This document shows positions 9,132-21,103 of a DNA stretch of 64,000 bases, in pieces. Positions within the stretch are counted from its first letter, which is position 1. The number at the start of each line of letters is the position of its first letter. Below the pieces are notes generated by a model, which did no database searches, was not told the origin of the DNA, and saw nothing but the letters and a program-made list of their open reading frames with translations. The position numbers and the translations under genes were made by a program. Origin of the DNA: Methylohalomonas lacus (lineage in GTDB: Bacteria > Pseudomonadota > Gammaproteobacteria > Methylohalomonadales > Methylohalomonadaceae); NCBI RefSeq assembly GCF_024808875.1, contig NZ_JANUCT010000014.1:1-64000 (forward strand). The letters are read 5' to 3'.

Positions 9132-10211
9132 ATGAGCGCTTCGGTTCTGCTGTTTTTCGTGTTGGGTCTGTTGCTGCTGGTTGCCGGTGCCGAGGTGCTG
9201 GTGCGCGGCGCGTCGCGACTGGCTGCCAGCCTTGGTATTGCGCCGCTGGTGATCGGTTTGACGGTGGTGGCGTTTGGTACCAGCGCGCCGGAAATGGCGG
9301 TCAGCGTTCAGTCGGCACTCAGCGGCCAGGCCGGGGCGGATATTGCCATCGGTAACGTTGTCGGCAGTAACATTTTCAATGTGCTGTTCATTCTCGGTTT
9401 GGCGGCGATCATTGCTCCGCTGTTTGTTTCCCAGCAGCTTATTCGCATCGATGTGCCGATCATGATCGGTGTGTCGATACTGCTGCTGTTACTGGCACTG
9501 GATGGCAGCATCAGCCGCGCCAACGGCGTGTTGCTGTTTGCCGGTATCATTGCCTACACCGCATTCGCGATTATCAAGGGTCGCCGCGACGTGGCGATGG
9601 TCGAAGCCGAGTATGCTCAGGAGTACGGCCATCCGGCGAAAGGCATTGGTGCGCAACTTATCAATATCACGGCTATTATCATCGGTCTGGCGCTGCTGGT
9701 TCTGGGTGCCAACTGGCTGGTCGATGGCGCCATAACCCTCGCCCGTGCCTTTGGCATCAGCGAACTCGTCATCGGCCTGACGATCGTCGCCGCCGGTACT
9801 TCGCTGCCGGAAGTTGCGACCTCGGTGATCGCCAGTATCAAGGGCGAACGCGATATCGCCGTCGGCAATATCGTCGGCAGCAACATTTTCAATATCCTGG
9901 CGGTGCTCGGCCTGGCCGCGATCGTCGCCCCCGACGGCATCAATGTCTCGAGCGCCGCCCTGCAGTTCGATATTCCGGTCATGCTGGCGGTGGCGGTTGC
10001 CTGCCTGCCGATTTTCTTCTCCGGGCATCTTATAGCGCGCTGGGAAGGCGGCCTGTTCTTCGCCTACTACATCGCCTATACCGCCTATCTTATCATGACC
10101 GTAAGTGGCCACGGCTGGCTGCATGGCTTTGAAAACGCCATGCTGGCCTTCGTTATACCGCTAACGGTGATAACACTGGTGGTAACGGCCTGGCGGGCGA
10201 GAATGGAATAA
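9132..10211 (+). CDS. Na+/Ca2+ exchanger family (YrbG/CaCA) membrane protein
   Basis: A duplicated membrane antiporter of the CaCA superfamily. Both halves carry the alpha repeat: TVVAFGTSAPEMAVS with GNVVGSNIFN in the first half, and TIVAAGTSLPEVATS with GNIVGSNIFN in the second. The acidic residue in each GTS-PE motif binds the cation. About ten membrane helices are predicted. The start chosen here gives MSASVLLFFVLG, matching the usual compact N-terminus; in-frame ATGs at 9090 and 9120 are alternatives, and none has a strong ribosome site. The ion cannot be fixed from sequence; Ca2+/H+ or Ca2+/Na+ exchange is the family norm. Confidence 0.85.
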   Translation: MSASVLLFFVLGLLLLVAGAEVLVRGASRLAASLGIAPLVIGLTVVAFGTSAPEMAVSVQSALSGQAGADIAIGNVVGSNIFNVLFILGLAAIIAPLFVSQQLIRIDVPIMIGVSILLLLLALDGSISRANGVLLFAGIIAYTAFAIIKGRRDVAMVEAEYAQEYGHPAKGIGAQLINITAIIIGLALLVLGANWLVDGAITLARAFGISELVIGLTIVAAGTSLPEVATSVIASIKGERDIAVGNIVGSNIFNILAVLGLAAIVAPDGINVSSAALQFDIPVMLAVAVACLPIFFSGHLIARWEGGLFFAYYIAYTAYLIMTVSGHGWLHGFENAMLAFVIPLTVITLVVTAWRARME

Positions 10212-10220
10212 ATGATGGTC

Positions 10221-10504
10221 ACCGCGAATGAACGCGAATACGCGCAAATGACTTGCCATTCATGCTGCATGAAGAATTAATGTATGACGAAAAAGCGGAA
10301 CGGAGAACTGGATATGCATAAACCGGTGCGTGAATCGCAATAATTGTTCTCCCAATACTACATATTGACTGGTTGGCTATGGATTCCGGCTCTTCGGCCG
10401 GAATGACGACGACAACTATTCTTCTTAACGCCGATCATGAGCTTTCACATGTTGTTCCAGGCGTAATAAATAATGATTTGCGTTCATTCGCGTTTATTCG
10501 CGGT
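10221..10504. repeat. family A inverted-repeat intergenic element (CGCGAATGAA type), copy 1
   Basis: The left arm at 10221-10250 (ACCGCGAATGAACGCGAATA) is matched in inverse orientation by the right arm at 10478-10504 (CGTTCATTCGCGTTTATTCG). The arms are built of imperfect 9-10 bp units. The interior carries no gene but includes a small hairpin at 10381-10408. The right arm runs into the 3' end of maf and supplies its stop codon. A second pair with the same arms but an unrelated interior lies at 47895-48075. Confidence 0.75.
10381..10408. repeat. short palindromic hairpin in family A interior
   Basis: GGATTCCGGC-TCTTC-GGCCGGAATGACG folds into a stem of ATTCCGG with CCGGAAT. Its form resembles the small palindromic GGATTCC...GGAATGACG repeats found between genes in many Proteobacteria. 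No long U-tract follows, so it is not an obvious terminator. Confidence 0.5.
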
Positions 10505-11081
10505 CTATATGATTCGATAGAACATCGATGCCGGCCTGCTCCAGCAAGCGCGCCGTTTCGAACAGCGGCAAGCCCATTACCGCCGAGTAGCTGCCTTCGA
10601 GACGGTTGATGAACGCCGCCGCCCGGCCCTGGATGCCGTAGCCGCCAGCCTTGTCCAGCGATTCGCCGCTGGCAATAAAGGCCCGGCATTCGGTTTCCGT
10701 GAGTGGTCTGAAGCTGACCCGGCTGAGACTGAGTTCCACGGACTCTATATGCGTGAGCAATACCACCGCACAGTAGACGTCGTGCGTGCGTCCTGATAGC
10801 CGCATCAGCATGGCCAGTGCTTCGTCTTCATCAGTCGGTTTGCCGAGTGGCTGATCGTCAAGAAACACTTCCGTGTCGGCGGCGAGGATCGGTTTGTCGT
10901 TCACCTCGCCCAGCTGTTCGCGTGCGGCGCGCGCTTTCTTCAGGGCCAGTTCGGGAACGTGAATACGCGCCGGATCGCCCTGCCACGTTTCGTCCATATC
11001 GACGGACAGGGTTTCGTACGTCACGCCGATCTGATCGAGCAGTTCGCGCCGGCGCGGGGATTTGGAGGCAAGGTAAAGCAT
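10494..11081 (-). CDS. maf: Maf-family nucleoside triphosphate pyrophosphatase
   Basis: 195 residues with the Maf signature: LASKSPRRRELL at residues 4-15, AADTEVFLD near 67, and the KAGGYGIQGRAAAFINRLEGS loop near 143. These proteins hydrolyse dTTP/UTP and modified nucleotides to monophosphates and PPi; the subtype (YhdE-like dTTP/UTP) is inferred. The last residues (HIDRE) and the stop are encoded inside the family A repeat arm, so the natural C-terminus has probably been replaced. The start codon is directly preceded by a family B repeat, leaving no ordinary Shine-Dalgarno. It is the last gene of the minus-strand run that begins with leuS. Confidence 0.88.
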   Translation of the reverse strand: MLYLASKSPRRRELLDQIGVTYETLSVDMDETWQGDPARIHVPELALKKARAAREQLGEVNDKPILAADTEVFLDDQPLGKPTDEDEALAMLMRLSGRTHDVYCAVVLLTHIESVELSLSRVSFRPLTETECRAFIASGESLDKAGGYGIQGRAAAFINRLEGSYSAVMGLPLFETARLLEQAGIDVLSNHIDRE

Positions 11082-11162
11082 CGTATCTAGTCGCTCGTAT
11101 CTCGTATCTCGCGGATTACTCGTAAATAATAAATTATCGAGATACGCTTCACGAGATACGAT
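11082..11162. repeat. family B inverted-repeat element (CGAGATA type), copy 1
   Basis: The whole gap between maf and rlmH. The left arm (to about 11114) contains TCGTATCTCGTATCTCGCGG and the right arm (11138-11161) contains CGAGATACGCTTCACGAGATACG, so the gap is an imperfect inverted repeat made of CGAGATA units. It ends against the maf start codon on one side and the rlmH stop on the other. Confidence 0.75.
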
Positions 11163-11633
11163 TTACGCACGATGGTAAGGATGCCCTTCCAGCAGGCTGT
11201 TGGCGCGGTACAGTTGCTCTGCAACCATGATACGTGTCAGGCCGTGGGGCAATGTCAGCGCCGACAGTGACCAGCGCCAGTCGGCGCGTTGCAGGCAGCC
11301 GTCGGCCAGGCCGTCGGCGCCACCGATCATCAGTACCACGTCGCGACCGACCTGCAGCCAGTCGGCCAGCTTGCCGGACAATACACGTGTTGTGACGGAC
11401 TGACCGCGTTCGTCCAGGGCGATGACATAGGCGCCTTCCGGTATGGCTTTGAGCAGACGTTCGCCTTCTTCCTCCCTGACCTGCTCGGCGTCACGGCTCT
11501 TGCCACGGCGCGGCGCACTGATTTCCTGCAGTTTCAGAGTGAGATGCGGCGGGAAGCGGCGTTCGTATTCACGATAACCGTCATTCACCCATTCCGGCTG
11601 GCGATTGCCAACGGCGAGCAGCAACAGGCGCAT
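11163..11633 (-). CDS. rlmH: 23S rRNA pseudouridine-1915 N3-methyltransferase
   Basis: 156 residues, the standard RlmH length, with the SPOUT-class knotted fold. The family landmarks are MRLLLLAVGNRQPEWV at the N-terminus, YVIALDERGQ near residue 69, VLMIGGADGL near 100, the SLSALTLPHGLTR segment, and the terminal NSLLEGHPYHRA. It methylates the pseudouridine in helix 69 of 23S rRNA on assembled 70S ribosomes, using SAM. It lies 13 bp after rsfS, a conserved neighbour, and is likely co-transcribed. Confidence 0.95.
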   Translation of the reverse strand: MRLLLLAVGNRQPEWVNDGYREYERRFPPHLTLKLQEISAPRRGKSRDAEQVREEEGERLLKAIPEGAYVIALDERGQSVTTRVLSGKLADWLQVGRDVVLMIGGADGLADGCLQRADWRWSLSALTLPHGLTRIMVAEQLYRANSLLEGHPYHRA

Positions 11634-11646
11634 CGTCGCCGCGACT

Positions 11647-12012
11647 TCAGTGCCGGGCCGATTCCTGGATGCTGTCTTCGGGCATGCTCAAGTCACCGGA
11701 CCACAGTTTCTCGAGCTGGTAATAGGCCCGCGCGGTCGGATGCATGATATGCGCCACGGCATCACCCAGATCGACCAGGATCCATTCACTCGGTACACCC
11801 TCGACGCCGATGGGCTGAATGCCCTGTTCCTTCACCGCTGCAACCACACCATTGGCGAGCGCCTTGACCTGCACGTCGGAGCGGCCACTGGCGATGATCA
11901 TGGTGTCGGTGAAGGACGTGATTTCGCTGACATCCAGTACCTGGACATCGATCGCCTTCATATCATCCAGTGCTGTGACTATCGTGGAAGTAAGCATTTC
12001 ATTATGAGTCAT
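11647..12012 (-). CDS. rsfS: ribosome silencing factor
   Basis: 121 residues of the RsfS/Iojap family, which binds ribosomal protein L14 and blocks subunit joining when nutrients are low. Family features are the KAIDVQVLDV segment, FTDTMIIASGRSDVQVKALA near residue 34, GVEGVPSEWILVDLGDAVAHIM near 69, and YYQLEKLW near 97. The start codon overlaps the nadD stop by four bases (ATGA), which implies translational coupling. The nadD-rsfS-rlmH order is conserved in gammaproteobacteria. Confidence 0.95.
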   Translation of the reverse strand: MTHNEMLTSTIVTALDDMKAIDVQVLDVSEITSFTDTMIIASGRSDVQVKALANGVVAAVKEQGIQPIGVEGVPSEWILVDLGDAVAHIMHPTARAYYQLEKLWSGDLSMPEDSIQESARH

Positions 12013-12677
12013 GCGTTGCGGGTATAGAGTTGATGTTGATGGATGTAATCCAGTACCGCGTCGGGCACCAGAAAACGTATGGTTTGCTCGTGCTTCAGTG
12101 AATTGCGCAACTGTGTCGCACTGATGTCCAGTGTCGGTATGGACTGAAAAAGAACGCAGCCGGCACGCTGCTCATGCAGGGCTCCGGGTGAATCGACTGC
12201 GTGTTGCGACAGGAGAGTTTGAATCGTTGGACTGGTGCTGGCGGTCTGGAGGTCGGCTGTAGACGGGCTCATGTCCGGGCGATCCACCACCACGAGGTGA
12301 CAGTAATCAAGCAATTCCTGCCAGCGATGCCAGCCATCAAGCTGCCGGAATGCGTCCAGACCGAGAAACAGGCATAAGGGCGTTTCTTCAACCTCCGCAT
12401 GCAACGACGCCAATGTCTCTACAGTATAGGACACATTTGCACGTTGCAACTCGCGCGTGTCGACTTTGCACTGCGGCAAATCGGCCAGCGCCAGCCGCAG
12501 CATTTCGGCGCGCTGTTCCGGCGTGGCGACCGGCGTCTTGCCGAACGGGTGCGTATGTACCGGTATGAAACGGACCTCTGACAGTTCCAGGGCCGCCAGC
12601 AGTTCCAGCGCCATGCGCAGATGACCAATATGCACCGGGTCGAACGTACCACCGAGGATGCCGATGGGCTTGCTCAT
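12009..12677 (-). CDS. nadD: nicotinate-nucleotide adenylyltransferase
   Basis: 222 residues. GGTFDPVHIGH at residues 9-19 is the nucleotidyltransferase HIGH-type motif, and DISATQLRNS near residue 188 is the ISATxLR site. It makes deamido-NAD from nicotinate mononucleotide and ATP in NAD synthesis. It precedes rsfS with a 4-bp overlap. Immediately upstream of its ATG lies a family B repeat element, which separates it from proA and leaves no clear ribosome-binding site of the usual kind. Confidence 0.94.
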   Translation of the reverse strand: MSKPIGILGGTFDPVHIGHLRMALELLAALELSEVRFIPVHTHPFGKTPVATPEQRAEMLRLALADLPQCKVDTRELQRANVSYTVETLASLHAEVEETPLCLFLGLDAFRQLDGWHRWQELLDYCHLVVVDRPDMSPSTADLQTASTSPTIQTLLSQHAVDSPGALHEQRAGCVLFQSIPTLDISATQLRNSLKHEQTIRFLVPDAVLDYIHQHQLYTRNA

Positions 12678-12773
12678 GCGTATCTCGTCGCTCGTCGCTC
12701 GTATCTCGCGGAGTACGGGATTCTGCTATCGGCGGGTCGCATCGAGATACGAGATACGAACGACGAATAACGC
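12678..12773. repeat. family B inverted-repeat element (CGAGATA type), copy 2
   Basis: Fills the proA-nadD gap. The left arm reads GCGTATCTCGTCGCTCG and then CTCGTATCTCGCGGAGTAC, and the right arm from 12741 reads CATCGAGATACGAGATACGA. It is flush with the nadD start codon. The block CGTATCTCGCGGA is shared with copy 1 at 11082-11162. Confidence 0.75.
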
Positions 12774-12779
12774 GCACGT

Positions 12780-14036
12780 TTACGTGCGTACGTGTCCATC
12801 ACCGAGGACGATGTATTTCAGCGAGGTCAGGCCCTCGAGCCCGACCGGGCCGCGGGCGTGAAACTTGTCCGTGCTGATGCCGATCTCGGCGCCGAGACCG
12901 TACTCGAAACCGTCGGCAAAGCGCGTCGAGGCATTGACCATGACCGAACTGGAGTCGACCTCACGCAGGAAACGCCGTGCATGGCTGAAGTCCTCGGTAA
13001 CGATGGCATCGGTATGGTGTGAGCCGTGCGTCTCGATGTGCTCGATTGCCTCATCGAGGCCGGCGACGATCTTCAGCGACAGCACCGGGCCGAGGAATTC
13101 GGTGCGATAGTCCTCCTCGGTGGCGGCGGCGATGTCCGGCAGTATTTCGCGCGAACGCGCGCAGCCGCGTATCTCGATACCGGCGTCGCCGAGCAGCGGC
13201 GCGAGCTGCGGCAGCACCTGCGCGGCGATGCCGTCGGCGACCAGCAGCGACTCCATGGTGTTACAGGTACCCAGACGCTGGGTCTTGGCGTTGTGGGCGA
13301 TGCGGATCGCCTTGTCGATATCGGCACCATCGTCGATGTAGACGTGGCAGAGGCCATCGAGGTGCTTGATCACCGGCACGCGGGCGTCGGCGCTTATGCG
13401 CTCGATAAGCCCCTTGCCGCCGCGCGGCACGATGACGTCGATGTACTCGGGCATGGTGATCATGGCGCCGACCGCGGCGCGATCGGTGGTTTCCAGCACC
13501 TGCACCGCGTCGGCCGGCAGATCCGCGGCGGCCAGGCCCGCGCGGATACAGCGCGCGATCGCCTGGTTTGAATGAATCGCCTCGGAGCCGCCGCGCAATA
13601 CTGCAGCGTTGCCGGATTTCAGGCACAGCCCCGCCGCGTCGGCGGTCACGTTCGGCCGCGATTCGTAGATGATGCCGACGACGCCGAGCGGCACGCGCAT
13701 GTGGCCGACCTGGATGCCGCTGGGCTGGTAGTTCAGGTCGCTGATCTGGCCGATCGGGTCGGGCAGCGCGGCAACCTCGCGCAGGCCCCGGGCCATGGCG
13801 TCGATGCGCGCGGCGGTCAGTTCCAGCCGGTCGAGCAGCGCGGCGTCGAGGCCGGACTGGCGGCCGGCTTCCAGGTCCTGCTGGTTGGCGGCGATCAGCG
13901 CGTCGGCCCCGGTCTCGATCGCTGTGGCGATCGCTTCCAGGGCGTTGTTCTTGACGCCGGCCTCGGCGCGCGCCATCAGCCGCGCGGCGGCGCGGGCGCG
14001 GCGGCCGATGTCCTGCATGGTGCTGCTGATATCCAT
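12780..14036 (-). CDS. proA: gamma-glutamyl phosphate reductase
   Basis: Starting at 14036 the protein has 418 residues, the family's normal size. It opens [19 protein letters not shown]; the open frame extends 86 codons further upstream, but that part lies over holA and is not conserved. Landmarks are [17 protein letters not shown] near residue 108, [15 protein letters not shown] near 135, the catalytic Cys in [13 protein letters not shown] near 250, and [12 protein letters not shown] near the end. It makes glutamate semialdehyde, the second step of proline synthesis. No proB is nearby. It starts 13 bp after holA. Confidence 0.93.
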   Translation of the reverse strand: MDISSTMQDIGRRARAAARLMARAEAGVKNNALEAIATAIETGADALIAANQQDLEAGRQSGLDAALLDRLELTAARIDAMARGLREVAALPDPIGQISDLNYQPSGIQVGHMRVPLGVVGIIYESRPNVTADAAGLCLKSGNAAVLRGGSEAIHSNQAIARCIRAGLAAADLPADAVQVLETTDRAAVGAMITMPEYIDVIVPRGGKGLIERISADARVPVIKHLDGLCHVYIDDGADIDKAIRIAHNAKTQRLGTCNTMESLLVADGIAAQVLPQLAPLLGDAGIEIRGCARSREILPDIAAATEEDYRTEFLGPVLSLKIVAGLDEAIEHIETHGSHHTDAIVTEDFSHARRFLREVDSSSVMVNASTRFADGFEYGLGAEIGISTDKFHARGPVGLEGLTSLKYIVLGDGHVRT

Positions 14037-14049
14037 GGTGTCGGTCAAA

Positions 14050-15075
14050 TCATTGCATTGAAGGCAGCGAATCATACCCGGCCAGCCGGGCCAAAAGCCA
14101 GCCGAGCGACTGCCACGGGTCGCCGCCGGCGTAGCCCTTGAGCTGGGCGTCGATGCGGCCGCCGGCGTGCAGCAGGCGGTCGAGTTCGGTCGCCGAGTGG
14201 CGCCGGAAGATCTGCTTGAATGGGCCCTGCTGCTTGTCGAATATACGGTACTGCTTGAACAGCGCGGCCTCAGACTGGCCGCTGGTGCGGGCATGGGCGA
14301 GCGTGCAGGTGCGGCGCAGCTGCCACATCAGCGCGCCGTAGATGGCGATCGCCTCGATGCCCTCGGCGCGCAGGCCGTAGAGCATACGCAATGCACGTGG
14401 CAGGTCGCCGTTGTAGGCGCTGTTGATGAGGGCAAAGGCGTCGTAGCGGGCGCTGTCGGCGACCGCCGCGACCACCGCCTCGACGTCGACGCGGGCGTTG
14501 TCGTCGGTCAGCAGGCGCAGTTTCTCGATTTCCTGGGCGGCGGCGAGCAGGTTGCCCTCGACCTTCTGCGCGATCAGTTCGGCGGCGTCATTGTCGATGT
14601 TCAGGCCGCGGTCGCGGCAGCGCTGGCTGATCCAGCGCGGCAGCTGCGCCATGTCGACCGGCCAGACGCTGATCGTTACGCCGGCCTGGTCGATCGCCTT
14701 GAACCACTTGCTCTGCTGGCTGCGGTTGTCGATCCGGGCGCTGCTGACGAGCAGGATGGTGTCGGCCGGCGGCTGGCTGCAGTATTCGGCCAGCACCTTG
14801 CCGCCCTCGGTGCCCGGACCGCTGCCCATGCGCAGTTCGATCAGACGCTGCTCGGCGAACAGCGATAATGCCGCGGCTTCCTGCGCCAGGCTGTCCCAGT
14901 TGAAACCGCGTTCGACCTCAAGGACCTGGCGTTCGTTGAACCCCTGGGCGCGCGCGGCGGCGCGGATCGCGTCGCAGGTTTCCATGTGCTGCAGCGGCTC
15001 GTCGCCGCTGACGAGATAGACCGGGGCGAGCCCTTTCCTGAGATGGGCGCTGAGTTGTTCGGCCTTGAGGCGCAT
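14050..15075 (-). CDS. holA: DNA polymerase III delta subunit
   Basis: 341 residues, the clamp-loader subunit that opens the beta clamp. The start [28 protein letters not shown] is the family's typical opening, and [25 protein letters not shown] near residue 58 is the beta-clamp interaction region. The middle and C-terminal helices ([26 protein letters not shown]) also fit. It sits 11 bp after lptE and 13 bp before proA, within the leuS-lptE-holA order conserved in gammaproteobacteria. Confidence 0.92.
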   Translation of the reverse strand: MRLKAEQLSAHLRKGLAPVYLVSGDEPLQHMETCDAIRAAARAQGFNERQVLEVERGFNWDSLAQEAAALSLFAEQRLIELRMGSGPGTEGGKVLAEYCSQPPADTILLVSSARIDNRSQQSKWFKAIDQAGVTISVWPVDMAQLPRWISQRCRDRGLNIDNDAAELIAQKVEGNLLAAAQEIEKLRLLTDDNARVDVEAVVAAVADSARYDAFALINSAYNGDLPRALRMLYGLRAEGIEAIAIYGALMWQLRRTCTLAHARTSGQSEAALFKQYRIFDKQQGPFKQIFRRHSATELDRLLHAGGRIDAQLKGYAGGDPWQSLGWLLARLAGYDSLPSMQ

Positions 15076-15086
15076 GATCGCGCGGT

Positions 15087-18602
<3,516 letters not shown>

Positions 18603-19625
18603 ATGAAACGAACAATGATAGGTCTGTTGGTTGCCTTGCCGGTGGCAATGGTACTCAACGTCAACGCCGCCGAAGCCCGTGACACGATTCGCATCGTCGG
18701 TTCCAGCACGGTGTATCCGTTTGCCAGTTACGTGACCGAGGAATTCGGTGCAACCACCGATTACTCCACCCCGGTGATCGAATCGACCGGTTCGGGTGGC
18801 GGCCTGAAGCTGTTCTGTGCCGGTGACGGCATGGATACGCCGGACATCACCAACGCCTCGCGCCGCATCAAGCCCAGCGAGCTGAAAACCTGCATGGACA
18901 ACGGCGTCAAGAATATCACCGAGGCGATCATCGGTTATGACGGTATCGTCGTTGCCCATCACATCGACAACGAGCCACTGGCGCTGACGCGCGAAGAATT
19001 ATTCCTCGCGGTCGCCGAAAAGGTGCCGCAGAACGGCGAGCTGGTGCCGAATCCGTACAAGAAGTGGAGCGACATCAACAGCGAACTGCCGAACAAGGAA
19101 ATCATCATCCTCGGCCCGCCGGCCACCTCCGGTACCCGTGATGCATTCGAGGAACTGGTCATGGAAGCCGCCTCCGAGGATATGGAAGGCTACGACGGTG
19201 AAGCTTATACCAACGTGCGTCAGGATGGCCCCTGGGTCGATTCCGGCGAGAACGACAACCTGATCGTTCAGCGCATCACCCGCAACCGCGATGCCCTGGG
19301 CGTGTTCGGCTACAGCTTCCTGGAGGAAAATGCTGACAAACTGCAGGCCGCCACCATCGACGGTGTCGAGCCGACCCCGGAGAATATCTCCTCGGGTGAT
19401 TACCCGGTTGCGCGCAGCCTGTTCTTTTATATCAAGAACAGCCACGCCGACAAGGTGTCGGGCATGGACGAGTATGTCGAGATGTTCATGAGCGACAAGA
19501 TGATCGGCCAACGCGGCCTGCTCAAGCGTATCGGCCTGATTAATCTGCCGGAGAGCATGCTCGAGAAGGTCCAGAAGAGCGTCGCCGAGCGTGAAAAGCT
19601 GAAGATGAGCGATCTGGAATCCTGA
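18603..19625 (+). CDS. pstS: phosphate ABC transporter substrate-binding protein
   Basis: 340 residues with a signal peptide (MKRTMIGLLVALPVAMVLNVNAAEA). The mature protein opens RDTIRIVGSSTVYPFASYV and contains STGSGGGLKLFCAG, ASRRIKPSE and the phosphate-loop segment PPATSGTRDAFEEL near residue 172. It binds orthophosphate in the periplasm and passes it to PstCA. The gene has a strong ribosome site and a hairpin terminator after it, upstream of pstC, which would make pstS mRNA the most abundant of the operon. A Pho-box-like array lies upstream. Confidence 0.95.
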   Translation: MKRTMIGLLVALPVAMVLNVNAAEARDTIRIVGSSTVYPFASYVTEEFGATTDYSTPVIESTGSGGGLKLFCAGDGMDTPDITNASRRIKPSELKTCMDNGVKNITEAIIGYDGIVVAHHIDNEPLALTREELFLAVAEKVPQNGELVPNPYKKWSDINSELPNKEIIILGPPATSGTRDAFEELVMEAASEDMEGYDGEAYTNVRQDGPWVDSGENDNLIVQRITRNRDALGVFGYSFLEENADKLQAATIDGVEPTPENISSGDYPVARSLFFYIKNSHADKVSGMDEYVEMFMSDKMIGQRGLLKRIGLINLPESMLEKVQKSVAEREKLKMSDLES

Positions 19626-19668
19626 GCAGACTGCTGACAGGATAAGTTGTTTGTATAATCAGGAACCG

Positions 19669-19712
19669 AACCATGGCCGGTCACATGCAGAGACGGCCGG
19701 CCATGGTTTTTA
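19669..19712 (+). terminator. terminator/attenuator between pstS and pstC
   Basis: AACCATGGCCGG at 19669-19680 and CCGGCCATGGTT at 19697-19708 form a perfect 12-bp stem with a 16-base loop, followed by TTTT-A-TTT. It would end most transcripts after pstS and let a fraction continue into pstCAB, or protect the pstS 3' end. Confidence 0.85.
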
Positions 19713-19847
19713 TTTGCAGGATCATGAAGAATTCAAGGTCGGGCAGGTGATGTAAATGCCGCCTGCCGGGCACTACAAGGCAGTGCGCTGTCCAGTTGAC
19801 TGGCGCACGCCGACACAAGACTTCAAACCGGAAAGATACTGAGCAGT

Positions 19848-21083
19848 ATGGACACAGGGCAGACGATACTGAGCATTGCCGCCGGGCTCTCACTGCTGGC
19901 AATGATTGCTTTCTGGGTCGCACGCAAACAGGCGCTGGCCACCGAGTCCGGTGGCGTGCGCATGCACTCCCGGCCCGGCCAGTATGGCTGGTATGCCGCG
20001 CTGATGGCCATTCTGCCGGGTCTGGCCGTGGGCGCAATCGCTACATTCATGCACCTGTTCAACCTGGCTGCACCGGCACAGGGTGACATCGTTATTGCCG
20101 GCCTGCTGACGGCCGCCGCCGGTGCCTGGTATGGCATGCGCTCGATCAGCCCGGCGCTGCGCGCGCGCAATATCATCGATCGCGCCATTCGCTGGTTCCT
20201 GCTGGCCGCCGCGTTGGTGTCGATCGCCACCACCATCGGTATCGTGCTGTCGGTGCTGTTCGAGTCGATTCGCTTCTTCCAGCAGATCAGTATCTGGGAG
20301 TTTCTAACCGGCACCAACTGGAGTCCGACCGCCGATTTCAGTGTCGGTGAGGCTACGGGCGAATCGCGTTCCAAGTTCGGCGCGCTGCCGCTATTTACCG
20401 GTACGCTGGTGATCGCAACGATTGCCATGCTGGTGGCGCTGCCGATTGGCTTGCTGTCAGCCATCTATATGGCCGAATATGCGCCGCCGAAGATACGCGC
20501 CGTTGCCAAGCCGGTGCTCGAGGTGCTGGCCGGCATTCCGACGGTCGTCTACGGTTTCTTCGCCGCCTTGACCGTGAGTCCTCTCGTCATCGAGGTGGGT
20601 CAGGCCATGGGCCTGAACCCGTCGTTTACCAACGCATTGGCGCCCGGTTTGGTCATGGGCATCATGATCGTGCCGTTCATTTCCTCGCTGACGGACGACG
20701 TCCTCAACTCGGTGCCGGACAAGCTGCGCCAGGGCTCCTATGCGTTGGGCATGACCCGCGCCGAGACCGTCAAGAACGTCGTGATACCGTCCGCCGCCCC
20801 GGGTATTGTCGCGGCTTTTCTGCTGGGCGTGTCCCGGGCCCTAGGTGAGACCATGATCGTCACCATGGCGGCGGGCCAGAGTCCGAATATGAGCTGGAAT
20901 CCGCTTGAGGGCATGACCACGATCACCGTCCAGATCGCGGCGACACTGACCGGCGACCTGGCCTTCGATACCCCGGCCACGCAGTCAGCCTTTGCCCTGG
21001 GACTGATGCTGTTCATCATCACCCTGACCTTCAATTACATTTCCTCGGTCATGATTCGCCGCATGCGCGCGCGTTACGTGTAG
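19848..21083 (+). CDS. pstC: phosphate ABC transporter permease PstC
   Basis: 411 residues, the longer form of PstC with extra N-terminal membrane helices before the conserved permease domain. The binding-protein-dependent permease loop (EAA motif) reads YALGMTRAETVKNVVIPSAAPGIVAA near residues 298-323; LGETMIVTMAAG follows. With PstA it forms the inner-membrane channel for phosphate. It starts about 135 bp after the pstS terminator and is followed by pstA after 20 bp. Confidence 0.93.
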   Translation: MDTGQTILSIAAGLSLLAMIAFWVARKQALATESGGVRMHSRPGQYGWYAALMAILPGLAVGAIATFMHLFNLAAPAQGDIVIAGLLTAAAGAWYGMRSISPALRARNIIDRAIRWFLLAAALVSIATTIGIVLSVLFESIRFFQQISIWEFLTGTNWSPTADFSVGEATGESRSKFGALPLFTGTLVIATIAMLVALPIGLLSAIYMAEYAPPKIRAVAKPVLEVLAGIPTVVYGFFAALTVSPLVIEVGQAMGLNPSFTNALAPGLVMGIMIVPFISSLTDDVLNSVPDKLRQGSYALGMTRAETVKNVVIPSAAPGIVAAFLLGVSRALGETMIVTMAAGQSPNMSWNPLEGMTTITVQIAATLTGDLAFDTPATQSAFALGLMLFIITLTFNYISSVMIRRMRARYV

Positions 21084-21103
21084 CCTGGATTCGCGAGTTC
21101 ATC

